DNA of 7,471 bases from an uncultured Coriobacteriales bacterium (GCA_946530775.1 CAMNAH010000053.1:1-7471); one strand, 5' to 3'. Counted from the first letter of the stretch, positions 1-5,887 are shown. Numbers and translations are program-made. Notes: generated by a model not told the origin, from the letters alone.

Positions 1-273
1 GGCCTTCTCGGCAGCGCTGATATCGTTCAGGATCTTGTTCTCGCGGTCGTCCATCATCTTGACGACCGTCGGCCACACGAGCTTGGACATGACGATGAAG
101 ATGATGACGAACGCGATGGTCGCGGGGATGAGCTCGGCAAGCGCGGGAACGAGCAGGGTGATGCCGCCCGCCGACTCCTCGGCAAGCGCAGGCACCGGAA
201 CCAGCAGGACCGTCGATGCGGCCGCCGTCATCGCGCGGGCGAGAAAGGACGCCCTATATGAACTGTTAGCCAT
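1..273 (-). CDS. atpF: ATP synthase F0 subunit b, N-terminal part (cut by window edge)
   Basis: Subunit b is the peripheral stalk of F1F0-ATP synthase. It is anchored by one membrane helix and holds the F1 head still against the turning c-ring. The first 91 codons are visible and the frame is open at base 1. Residues 1-31 look like a signal peptide: an arginine-containing start (SYRASFLARAM), a hydrophobic stretch and a cleavage-like ALA before EES. Residues about 40-62 form the real membrane helix (AELIPATIAFVIIFIVMSKL), followed by WPTVVKMMDDRENKI, the usual start of the charged b-subunit coiled coil (family pattern P-x-x-x-x-hydrophobic-x-x-R). The ATG at 273 is preceded by GAAAGGA with an 8-base spacer. 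An internal Met15 is a possible alternative start. The gene lies 30 bases after the atpE stop, as expected in an atp operon. The identification is firm; processing of the N-terminus is inference. Confidence 0.9.
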   Translation of the reverse strand, partial: MANSSYRASFLARAMTAAASTVLLVPVPALAEESAGGITLLVPALAELIPATIAFVIIFIVMSKLVWPTVVKMMDDRENKILNDISAAEKA

Positions 274-303
274 TGCTTGGATCCTTTCGGCTTTTGGCCC
301 GGG

Positions 304-495
304 CTACATGATCGCGACGACGAATCCGATCAGGCAAAGCGCCTCGATGAAGGCGGAGGCGAGGATGAACACGGTGAAGAGGTTGCCCTTGACCTCGGGC
401 TGGCGCGCCATGTTGGTTGCGGCCGAGTATGCCGCGAAGCTGATGCCGAACGCCGCGCCCACGACGCAGATGGCATAACCGAAGATATTGCTCAC
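304..495 (-). CDS. atpE: ATP synthase F0 subunit c (proteolipid, c-ring)
   Basis: This is the rotor-ring subunit that carries protons through the membrane. It has 63 residues (70-80 is more usual), with two membrane helices (about 4-27 and 39-62) joined by the conserved polar loop ARQPE (30-34). The ion-binding carboxylate is Glu51 in FIEALCLIGF. It lines up without gaps with E. coli Asp61 at a ten-residue offset. The residues after Glu51 are Ala-Leu rather than the Ser/Thr of sodium-binding rings, so proton use is inferred. The glycine-rich packing motif of helix 1 is degenerate: against E. coli Gly23, 27, 29, 32 and 33 this protein has Gly, Gly, Ser, Ala and Tyr. The start is GTG at 495, chosen because a strong AAGGAGG lies 7 bases upstream and the protein begins correctly there. 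The gene sits between atpB and atpF in the standard order. Confidence 0.95.
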   Translation of the reverse strand: MSNIFGYAICVVGAAFGISFAAYSAATNMARQPEVKGNLFTVFILASAFIEALCLIGFVVAIM

Positions 496-545
496 AGTAT
501 TTCCTCCTTAACAAGCGACGCGCTCCCACGCGCCGGATCTCCTAT

Positions 546-573
546 GCAAAGCGGGATGCCTCCCGCGGTTTGC
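546..573 (-). promoter_or_regulatory. RNA hairpin in the atpB-atpE gap
   Basis: Read on the minus strand, GCAAA-CC-GCGGGA-GGCA-TCCCGC-TTTGC folds into an 11-bp stem with a 2-base bulge and a GGCA loop. It begins 2 bases after the atpB stop codon. No U-run follows, so it is not a typical intrinsic terminator. A role in mRNA processing, stability or partial attenuation is possible, because subunit c is needed in many more copies than subunit a. The pairing is seen directly; the role is inference. Confidence 0.5.
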
Positions 574-575
574 CC

Positions 576-1382
576 TTAGTGGCCCTCCTGCTCGGCAAGC
601 TGCACGTACACGGCCGAGAGCAGGGTGAAGACGTAGGCCTGGATAAAGCAGACCAGCAGCTCCACGATGTAGATGATGATGAGCAGCACCATCCAGAGGA
701 TGCTCATGGCACCGACACCGATGTTGGCTGCCGTCATCTGCGCGAGCATGGGGGCGACGAACGTGGAGCACATGATGGCGAAGACGCCCATGACCACGTG
801 GCCGGCGAACATGTTGCAGAACAGACGGACGGCCAGCGTGATGAGGCGCAGGAACGTGGAGAAGACCTCGATCACCCAGACGAGCAGCGCGATGGGCGCC
901 ATGACACCCGATGGCGCGAGGCTCTTGATGTAGCCGACCACGCCCTTCTTCTTGCATCCCACGTAGATGAAGTAGACGAAGCTCGCAAGCGCGATGGCGC
1001 CCGTGATGCCCGTGGAGCCGGTGCCCGCCTTCCACGTGGGGAGCATGCCGATGTAGTTGCCGAAGAGCACCACGAAGAACACCGTGGCGAGGAAGGGGAA
1101 GTGCTCCTTCCAGGTATCGTCCAGAACGCCCTTGCAGACGTCGTTCGCCACGAACTCGATGCCGTAGTCGATGGCGTTGCCCAGCGTTCCGTGGGGCGTG
1201 ATGCGCCCCTTGATGGAGCGCTTGAACGCGAAGAACACCACGAGCAGCGCGATCATGGCAAGCGTGAACCATACGATGTACACCGTGATGCCCACGGTGG
1301 TGTTGCCGACGACGGCCTTGGGGTAGAAGGTCTCTACCAGCTCGCCCATCTCGTTCGATACTTCTTCAAACGCCTCGCCCAT
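576..1382 (-). CDS. atpB: ATP synthase F0 subunit a
   Basis: Subunit a is the membrane stator protein that forms the two half-channels for protons beside the c-ring. It has 268 residues, a normal length for bacteria. Hydrophobic segments lie at about 30-54, 95-115, 126-142, 158-180, 190-214 and 226-262. The essential arginine (E. coli Arg210) is Arg186 in LAVRLFCNMFAGH. The last helix carries Glu241 and Gln248 in ELLVCFIQAYVFTLLSAVY, matching the family's C-terminal helix; Glu241 falls where E. coli has His245. The N-terminal FYPKAVVGNTTVGITVYIVW and the loop GRITPHGTLGNAIDY are also typical. The ATG at 1382 follows GAGGGGA at a good distance. It is the first F0 gene, after a 121-base gap with no clear promoter; atpE follows 80 bases downstream. 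The identification is firm. Confidence 0.97.
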   Translation of the reverse strand: MGEAFEEVSNEMGELVETFYPKAVVGNTTVGITVYIVWFTLAMIALLVVFFAFKRSIKGRITPHGTLGNAIDYGIEFVANDVCKGVLDDTWKEHFPFLATVFFVVLFGNYIGMLPTWKAGTGSTGITGAIALASFVYFIYVGCKKKGVVGYIKSLAPSGVMAPIALLVWVIEVFSTFLRLITLAVRLFCNMFAGHVVMGVFAIMCSTFVAPMLAQMTAANIGVGAMSILWMVLLIIIYIVELLVCFIQAYVFTLLSAVYVQLAEQEGH

Positions 1383-1447
1383 AGTTCGTCCCCTCAGACG
1401 GTTCGGGAAAACAAAGCTTGATGAAGTCTAGTCCTTTCGAACGCGGA

Positions 1448-1475
1448 TGGCACGCAACTTGAGACGAAAGTGCCA
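1448..1475. repeat. inverted repeat upstream of atpB
   Basis: TGGCAC (1448-1453) and GTGCCA (1470-1475) form a perfect 6-bp inverted repeat around a 16-base spacer, about 66 bases upstream of the atpB start. It could be an operator or a weak RNA stem, or it could be chance. I found no convincing -35/-10 pair in this gap (1383-1503), so expression of atpB may come mainly by read-through from upp. Confidence 0.25.
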
Positions 1476-1503
1476 ATGCGTCATATTTCGATTCGCGGCC
1501 CGC

Positions 1504-1761
1504 CTATGGGGTAGCATCGCGTTCGTGCAGCAATGCGATAACCGCTGTTACAAGGAAAGCGAGCACGGAGAGTGCGCCGGAGGGGATCAGCGCATCAGGC
1601 GCGATCATGCGGACTGCGAGGATGCCCGCGCTCATGAGCAGAAACGACACGATGATGGCTCCCAGCCCCCACGCCATGCTCTCGCGTCTTTTTGCGTGCA
1701 GAAAGAGAAGGCCGCACCCGACTCCGAGTGCGGCCCCAAAGATTGGAAGGAGGACGGCCAT
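1504..1761 (-). CDS. small three-helix membrane protein in the atpI position
   Basis: This 85-residue protein is mostly hydrophobic. Likely membrane helices lie at about 2-21, 31-52 and 59-78. The first loop is basic (HAKRRES, 22-28), Arg51 is at the end of helix 2, and the tail is charged (HERDATP). Its ATG overlaps the upp stop in TAATG, with only a weak AGG before it, so translational coupling with upp is likely. I do not recognise the family from sequence. Its place between upp and atpB is where Bacillus and many other bacteria carry atpI, whose product assists c-ring assembly and Mg2+ handling. It is shorter than Bacillus AtpI (about 127 residues, four helices). AtpR of N-type ATPases, a small three-helix protein also encoded just before atpB, is another comparison. 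The coding call rests on the coupling, composition and position. The function is inference from context only. Confidence 0.7.
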   Translation of the reverse strand: MAVLLPIFGAALGVGCGLLFLHAKRRESMAWGLGAIIVSFLLMSAGILAVRMIAPDALIPSGALSVLAFLVTAVIALLHERDATP

Positions 1762-2411
1762 TACCTGGTGCCGTAGATGCGGTCGCCCGCGTCGCCGAGA
1801 CCGGGCAGGATGTAGGCGTGCTCGTTGAGCTGGCGATCGACCACGCAGGTGTAGAGGCGCACGTCGGGGTCGAAGTCGAGCACGGTCTTGATGCCCTCGG
1901 GGCAGGAGACCAGCGTGAGGCAGCGGATGTCCTGGGCGCCGGCGTCGCGCAGGAACTGGATGCACGCGGTGAGCGAGCCGCCCGTGGCGAGCATGGGGTC
2001 GACCACGATGCAGGTGCGGGCATCGAGGTAGGGCGGGAACTTGTGGTAGTACGCAACGGGCTCATGCGAGACGGGGTCGCGGTAGAGGCCCACGTGGCCC
2101 ACGCGCGCGGACGGCACGAGGGTGAGGATGCCGTCGACCATGCCCAGGCCTGCGCGCAGGATGGGGATGATAGCGAGCTTCTTGCCGGCGATCTTCTTGC
2201 CCGTCATGGTCTCGAGCGGGGTCTCGACCTCGGTGTCCTCGAGCGGCAGGTCGCGCAGCGCCTCGTAACCCTCGAGCACGGCAAGCTCGGTCACGAGCTC
2301 GCGGAAGTCCTTGGTCGAGGTGCGCTTGTCGCGCAGAAGCGACATCTTGTGCTGGACCAGCGGATGGTCGATGACGGTGAGCCTGCTGGTATCGAAGTCG
2401 AGCTCGGGCAT
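1761..2411 (-). CDS. upp: uracil phosphoribosyltransferase
   Basis: UPRTase makes UMP from uracil and PRPP in pyrimidine salvage; it is cytosolic. The protein has 216 residues, close to the usual 208-210. Family motifs are in order: the N-terminal DHPLVQHKMSLLRDKRTSTKDFREL (18-42), PILRAGLGMVDGIL (83-96), the PRPP loop VVDPMLATGGSL (136-147), and the C-terminal uracil-binding part ending YILPGLGDAGDRIYGTR. The ATG at 2411 follows GAGGAGG at a 4-base spacing, a strong site. The stop TAA shares one base with the ATG of the next gene. Upstream is a 15-bp hairpin that separates it from glyA. A TACAAT resembling a -10 box lies just after that hairpin (2449-2454), but no matching -35 is visible. 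The glyA-upp-atp order matches Bacillus. The identification is certain at family level. Confidence 0.97.
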   Translation of the reverse strand: MPELDFDTSRLTVIDHPLVQHKMSLLRDKRTSTKDFRELVTELAVLEGYEALRDLPLEDTEVETPLETMTGKKIAGKKLAIIPILRAGLGMVDGILTLVPSARVGHVGLYRDPVSHEPVAYYHKFPPYLDARTCIVVDPMLATGGSLTACIQFLRDAGAQDIRCLTLVSCPEGIKTVLDFDPDVRLYTCVVDRQLNEHAYILPGLGDAGDRIYGTR

Positions 2412-2454
2412 GGTGCCTCCTCATATCGATGAGCTTGTTGACGTTCTTATTGTA

Positions 2455-2490
2455 GCGCCGACCCGCAACTGTGGCGTTGCGGGTCGGCGC
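2455..2490 (-). terminator. perfect 15-bp hairpin between glyA and upp, no U-tract
   Basis: GCGCCGACCCGCAAC and GTTGCGGGTCGGCGC pair perfectly around a 6-base loop, starting 23 bases after the glyA stop. On the minus strand the sequence after the stem is TACAATAAGAACG, with no run of U. It may be a terminator of the kind without a U-tail, a partial attenuator, or a 3' mRNA stabiliser for glyA. The structure is seen directly; the role is uncertain. Confidence 0.6.
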
Positions 2491-2513
2491 ATGGAACGCA
2501 AAATGACGGGAGA

Positions 2514-3770
2514 CTACCCCAGCTCGGGATAGAGCGGATGCGCGGCGAGTAGCTCCTTGACCTCGGCGGAAACCGCGGCGCTGACCTTCTCGTCGCCCAG
2601 ATGGGTGACGATATCGCCGATAAGCTCGCCGATGCGCTCGAACTCTGCCTCGTTGAAGCCGCGGGTGGTGCCGGCAGCGGAGCCCACGCGGATGCCGCTT
2701 GTCACGTTATGAGAACGCTTGTCGAAGGGGATGGCGTTCTTGTTGGCCGTGATGCCGGCCTCCTCGAGGGCGACCTCCGCCTCGCGGCCGGTGATCTCGC
2801 CCACCGAGGTGAGGTCGACGAGCAGCAGGTGGTTGTCGGTGCCGCCGGTGACCATGCGCAGGCCGCGCGATGCCATGCCGCGGCCGAGCGCCTTGGCGTT
2901 CACGAGAATCTTCTGCGCATACTCGGCGAACTCGGGCTTGAGGGCCTCGCCCAGGGCAACGGCCTTGCCGGCGATGACATGCTCGAGCGGGCCGCCCTGG
3001 CTGCCGGGGAACACGGCGCTGTTGAGCGGCTTAGTGTAGGCCTCGTCGTTCCAGAGGATCATGCCGCCGCGCGCGCCGCGCAGGGTCTTGTGCGTGGTGG
3101 TGGTCACCACGTCGGCATGCGGCACGGGGTTGGGATGCACACCGCCCGCCACCAGGCCGGCGATATGGGCCATGTCGACCATGAGCTTGGCACCGTTGTC
3201 GTGGGCGATCTGCGCGAAGCGCTCGAAGTCGATGAGGCGCGGATACGCGGAGGCGCCGGCGATGATGAGCGTGGGCTTGCATGCGGCCGCCATCTCGGCG
3301 AGCTCATCGTAGTCGATGCACTCGGTCTCGGGATTCACACCGTAGGCGACGATGTTGTAGAGCCTGCCCGAGAAGTTCGCGGGCGAGCCATGCGTGAGGT
3401 GGCCGCCGAAGTCGAGGCCCATGCCCATCACGGTGTCGCCGGGCTTGCAGAACGCGGTCTCGGCGGCGTAGTTGGCCTGCGCGCCGGAGTGCGGCTGCAC
3501 GTTGGCGAAGTTGGCACCGAAGAGCTTCTTGGCGCGCTCGCGCGCGAGCTCCTCCACCTTGTCGACCGCCCAGCAGCCGCCGTAATAGCGCTTGCCCGGC
3601 AGGCCCTCGGCGTACTTGTTGGTGAGCGGGCTTCCCGTGGCCTCGAGCACGGCGAGGCTGACGAAGTTCTCGCTGGCGATAAGCTCGATGGAAGCGCGCT
3701 GGCGCTCGAGCTCGTCGGTGATGGCGGATGCCAGTTCGGGGTCGGCTTCATGCAGGTAGTCGAAGTGCAT
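2514..3770 (-). CDS. glyA: serine hydroxymethyltransferase
   Basis: GlyA interconverts serine and glycine with tetrahydrofolate, using PLP, and is the main source of one-carbon units. The protein has 418 residues, the normal length. Visible motifs: ELIASENF (29-36), [16 protein letters not shown] (50-65), [11 protein letters not shown] (90-100), GGHLTHGS (122-129), VDMAHIAGL (198-206, PLP-ring Asp199), [14 protein letters not shown] (223-236, Schiff-base Lys228), and TSGIRVG (357-363, Arg361 for the substrate carboxylate). Small departures from the E. coli pattern are YGGCW for YGGCE, SPANFSG for SPVNFSG, and GSAAGTTRG for GTPAITRRG; none removes a catalytic residue that I can identify. The ATG at 3770 is preceded by GAAAGGATCC. 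It lies 48 bases after rpiB with no terminator between, so the two are probably cotranscribed. Confidence 0.98.
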   Translation of the reverse strand: MHFDYLHEADPELASAITDELERQRASIELIASENFVSLAVLEATGSPLTNKYAEGLPGKRYYGGCWAVDKVEELARERAKKLFGANFANVQPHSGAQANYAAETAFCKPGDTVMGMGLDFGGHLTHGSPANFSGRLYNIVAYGVNPETECIDYDELAEMAAACKPTLIIAGASAYPRLIDFERFAQIAHDNGAKLMVDMAHIAGLVAGGVHPNPVPHADVVTTTTHKTLRGARGGMILWNDEAYTKPLNSAVFPGSQGGPLEHVIAGKAVALGEALKPEFAEYAQKILVNAKALGRGMASRGLRMVTGGTDNHLLLVDLTSVGEITGREAEVALEEAGITANKNAIPFDKRSHNVTSGIRVGSAAGTTRGFNEAEFERIGELIGDIVTHLGDEKVSAAVSAEVKELLAAHPLYPELG

Positions 3771-3818
3771 GGGTGGATCCTTTCGCAGGTAGGCGCTGTG
3801 CAGGATGTGTGCGGAGAG

Positions 3819-4283
3819 CTAGTCGGCGACGCCCTCGAAGGCGGGATCGTCCTCGCGCATGACCTTGGCCACGCGGTTGCGGTGACGAGGCTCCTGGGAA
3901 GCTTCGGTCTCGAGGAAGATCCTCACGAGGCGCTCGTTGGATTCGAGGCCCACGAAGCGGCCGGAGAGCGCGATCACGTTGCCGTCGTTGTGCGCGCGGA
4001 AGAGCTCCGCGAACTCGATGGACTGGATGGCGGCGGCACGCACACCGGGGACCTTGTCGGCGGTGATGGCCATGCCGAGGCCGGTGCCGCAGAGCAGCAC
4101 GCCGCGGTCGGCGTCGCCGCGGCTCACGGCGCGGGCGACCTTGTCGGCGTAGTCGGGATAATCAACCGGGTCGGGCGTGTACGGCCCGAAGTCGATGACC
4201 TCGTGCCCGAGGCTCTTGATGTAGTCGGCGATGGGCTCTTTCTGGGCGTATCCGCCGTGGTCGGATGCGATGGCAACGCGCAT
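3819..4283 (-). CDS. rpiB: ribose-5-phosphate isomerase B (RpiB/LacAB family)
   Basis: RpiB interconverts ribose 5-phosphate and ribulose 5-phosphate in the non-oxidative pentose phosphate pathway. The product is 154 residues, usual for the family. The N-terminal ASDHGG (6-11) and DYPDYA (41-46) bind sugar phosphate. GVLLCGTGLGMAITADK (61-77) contains the catalytic Cys65 and the phosphate loop. RAHNDGNVIALSGR (96-109) holds His98, equivalent to E. coli His99, and the basic tail contains HRNRV. Some relatives isomerise allose or galactose phosphates, but the single gene and the glyA neighbourhood (ywlF in Bacillus) favour ribose. The ATG at 4283 follows AGAGGAG at 6 bases. A promoter should lie in 4284-4361, since the preceding gene ends in a terminator, but I see no convincing -35/-10 pair. 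Confidence 0.95.
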   Translation of the reverse strand: MRVAIASDHGGYAQKEPIADYIKSLGHEVIDFGPYTPDPVDYPDYADKVARAVSRGDADRGVLLCGTGLGMAITADKVPGVRAAAIQSIEFAELFRAHNDGNVIALSGRFVGLESNERLVRIFLETEASQEPRHRNRVAKVMREDDPAFEGVAD

Positions 4284-4361
4284 GCTGCGCTCCTCTCATA
4301 TTGTGTTCCGCTCATAGCGTAACGCAGTTTTTGCGCCATTCCCCAACCTGCACCCGACTCG

Positions 4362-4399
4362 CAATAAAAACGGAACCCGGGCATCTCTGCCCGGGTTCC
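4362..4399 (-). terminator. intrinsic terminator of the lipoprotein gene
   Basis: On the minus strand, GGAACCCGGGCA and TGCCCGGGTTCC form a perfect 12-bp stem with a 4-base loop, followed by GTTTTTATTGC. It begins 35 bases after the stop of the lipoprotein gene and before rpiB. The stem plus U-tract is classic rho-independent termination, so rpiB-glyA should have their own promoter. Confidence 0.92.
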
Positions 4400-4434
4400 T
4401 CCACGGTTCTGCTGCGTTGCAGCTGCGTTTGCGC

Positions 4435-5145
4435 CTAAACGTAGGACAGCAGATCGATCTGTCCCGTTATGGCCATGTTCACGGAGCCGCCCGCCTCGGA
4501 GCCGAGCTGGATGAGGTAGAGGCCGGCCTGCGGGCTCGCGGTTACCGTCTCGCCGTAGGCGAGCACCATGTAGTTGGTGCCGTTCTCGAGCTGGGATCCG
4601 AGCAGGGCGATCGGGGTGTAGCTCACGCCCGTCAGGCCGTCCATGGCGGCCTCGTACACCTCGGCGACCTCGGCGGGAAGCTCGGAGGTCTCGGGCTTGA
4701 CGATCGACCAACCGCCCACGATATCGCCGGTCTCGGCGTCCTCGGCGGGAAGGATCGGGTCGCCGATGTTGAACTCCTTGATGTCCTTGATCGTGGAGAC
4801 GCCCTGGAGGTCGGTGTAGACGGTGACGATGTACCAGCTCTCGCCGCCGTCGGGCGTGACCAGCGTGCCCTTGCAGAGATAGGCGCGGTTCATGCCCGAG
4901 ACCAGCTGCGTTGCAACCACGGCAGAGGGCTCGTACCCTACGCCGGTGAAGCCCTCCATGGCATCGGCGAAGATCGCCGCCTCCTCATCGCTCAACGTGG
5001 AGACCACCTCCTCGGGAAGATTCCATCCGCCATCGACAGCGCCGAGGGTAACATCGAGCTCGGGAATGGAGGCGCCGCCTCCGCAGCCCGCAAGCGCCAC
5101 GACGATGGCCGCACCCGCAACGAGCGTCTTGATGATGTTCTTCAT
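4435..5145 (-). CDS. lipoprotein with two tandem cystatin-like repeats, function unknown
   Basis: I do not recognise a named family. The 236-residue product has a lipoprotein signal peptide: basic MKNIIK, a hydrophobic core, and lipobox LAGC with the lipidated cysteine at 21, so it should be anchored on the outer face of the membrane. After a GGG linker come two repeats, about 36-126 and 142-231, that align without gaps at an offset of 105 from Gly39-Gly40-Trp41 to about residue 109. Roughly 20 of 52 positions are identical in the best part. Each has GGW, an acidic helix (AMEGFTGVGYEP / AMDGLTGVSYTP), a strand with QLVSGMN (80-86) or QLENGTN (185-191), then two further strands. This order and the Q-x-x-x-G loop resemble cystatin/stefin domains (QVVAGTNY). 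A start at 5205 would add 20 residues before the signal peptide. ATG 5145 is preferred for its AGAAAGGA 7 bases upstream. It ends at its own terminator and interrupts an otherwise conserved gene order. Confidence 0.9.
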   Translation of the reverse strand: MKNIIKTLVAGAAIVVALAGCGGGASIPELDVTLGAVDGGWNLPEEVVSTLSDEEAAIFADAMEGFTGVGYEPSAVVATQLVSGMNRAYLCKGTLVTPDGGESWYIVTVYTDLQGVSTIKDIKEFNIGDPILPAEDAETGDIVGGWSIVKPETSELPAEVAEVYEAAMDGLTGVSYTPIALLGSQLENGTNYMVLAYGETVTASPQAGLYLIQLGSEAGGSVNMAITGQIDLLSYV

Positions 5146-5149
5146 GATG

Positions 5150-5160
5150 GGATCCTTTCT
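5150..5160 (-). promoter_or_regulatory. Shine-Dalgarno site fixing the lipoprotein start
   Basis: AGAAAGGATCC on the minus strand ends 4 bases before ATG 5145. AGAAAGGA is complementary to UCCUUUCU, the usual 3' end of 16S rRNA. It lies inside the longer reading frame that begins at 5205 and so argues against that start. The same GAAAGGATCC precedes atpF (279-288) and glyA (3775-3784). Confidence 0.8.
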
Positions 5161-5188
5161 CTTGCACCGTTCCCATTCATCTCTAGAT

Positions 5189-5210
5189 ACGTTGTACCCA
5201 CGCACGTTGT
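5189..5210. repeat. direct repeat upstream of the lipoprotein gene
   Basis: ACGTTGT occurs at 5189-5195 and 5204-5210 (ACAACGT on the coding strand), 15 bases apart, 44-65 bases upstream of the lipoprotein ATG. This is where a promoter or a regulator site would be expected. A weak GCGACA / TATCTA pair with 18 bases between overlaps it on the minus strand. It may be a regulatory site or chance. Confidence 0.25.
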
Positions 5211-5248
5211 CGCGCCGACCACAATCTCTTCATATTGGGTAACAGGCG

Positions 5249-5884
5249 TTAGGCGAGCGCCGAGAGGATCCTCTCGCGCGGGATGGCGCCCTCGCGCAGC
5301 ACGCGCACCTCGCCGCCGATGCAGCTCACGATGGTCGATGCGATGGCGATGGGAGCGGGGCCCCCGTCGAGCGTGAGGTCCGCGGCCTCCACGATGCGCG
5401 GCTCCACGGACGCACCAGACGTGGCAGCTGCCTCGCCATGCGTGTTTGCGCTGGTGGTGGCCAGGGCGCAGCCGCTGCGGCGGGCAATCTCGCGCACGAG
5501 GTTCGAATCTGGCAGGCGCAGGGCGATGGTGCCGTCGGCACCGCGGTATTCGGGCGCGACCTCGTCGGATGCGTGCACCACCAGCGTGAATGCACCAGGC
5601 CAGAATGCCGTGGCAAGCTCGACGTCCTGCGGGGTGAGGCCATCGGCATAGCGCATGAGGTCGCCCGCATCGGCGATGAGCCAGGGCAGGGTCTGCGTGC
5701 GCTCGCGTCGCTTGATCTGGAAGATGCGCTCGTGGCCGGGGTTGTTGGGCATGGCCGCGCACCCGATGCCATACACCGAGTCGGTGGGCATCACGAGCAC
5801 GCCGCCGAAGGCGAGCGTGGCTACGGCCTCATCAACCGCTGCGCGCGACGGGCGATCCTGATCGACTGCGATGATGCGGCCCAT
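5249..5884 (-). CDS. L-threonylcarbamoyladenylate synthase (TsaC/Sua5/YrdC family)
   Basis: This enzyme makes threonylcarbamoyl-AMP from threonine, bicarbonate and ATP, the first step of t6A37 modification of ANN-decoding tRNAs. The protein has 211 residues and covers only the YrdC-like domain, without the C-terminal Sua5 extension. Motifs: MPTDSVYGIG (32-41; family PT[DE]TVYGLG), the basic KRR at 58-60 (family KxR), WPGAFTLVV (95-103; family WPGPLT), ALRLPD (121-126; family VRxP), TTSANTHGE (143-151; family STSAN) and STIVSC (183-188). The ATG at 5884 lies 3 bases after the prmC stop. Its GGAGGAG site is inside the end of prmC, so the two are coupled. The same pair occurs as prmC-ywlC in Bacillus. 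TsaC or YwlC would be suitable names. Confidence 0.93.
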   Translation of the reverse strand: MGRIIAVDQDRPSRAAVDEAVATLAFGGVLVMPTDSVYGIGCAAMPNNPGHERIFQIKRRERTQTLPWLIADAGDLMRYADGLTPQDVELATAFWPGAFTLVVHASDEVAPEYRGADGTIALRLPDSNLVREIARRSGCALATTSANTHGEAAATSGASVEPRIVEAADLTLDGGPAPIAIASTIVSCIGGEVRVLREGAIPRERILSALA

Positions 5885-5887
5885 GGC

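Noticed and set aside
570..1421. 283-codon plus-strand open frame rich in His, Asp and Glu
   Set aside because: It is the exact antisense of atpB. The charged composition is a mirror of the hydrophobic membrane protein codons.
1383..1503. Promoter for atpB
   Set aside because: TAGACT resembles a -10 box, but the nearest -35-like TTGCGT is 21 bases away, so the pair is not credible.
2601..4322. 573-codon plus-strand open frame
   Set aside because: It is antisense to glyA and rpiB, both certain. Its composition (many Gly, Ala, Val, His, Glu, Leu) is what a GC-rich gene gives in the opposite frame, and it has no motif of its own.
4324..4334. GCAGTTTTTGC shared with the coding-strand end of palindrome A
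   Set aside because: The paired arm is missing here, and an 11-base match with a T-run can be chance. It is not counted as a third copy of the repeat.
5146..5205. Longer lipoprotein start at ATG 5205
   Set aside because: It would put a charged 20-residue segment before a clear signal peptide and run through a strong Shine-Dalgarno site. ATG 5145 fits better.
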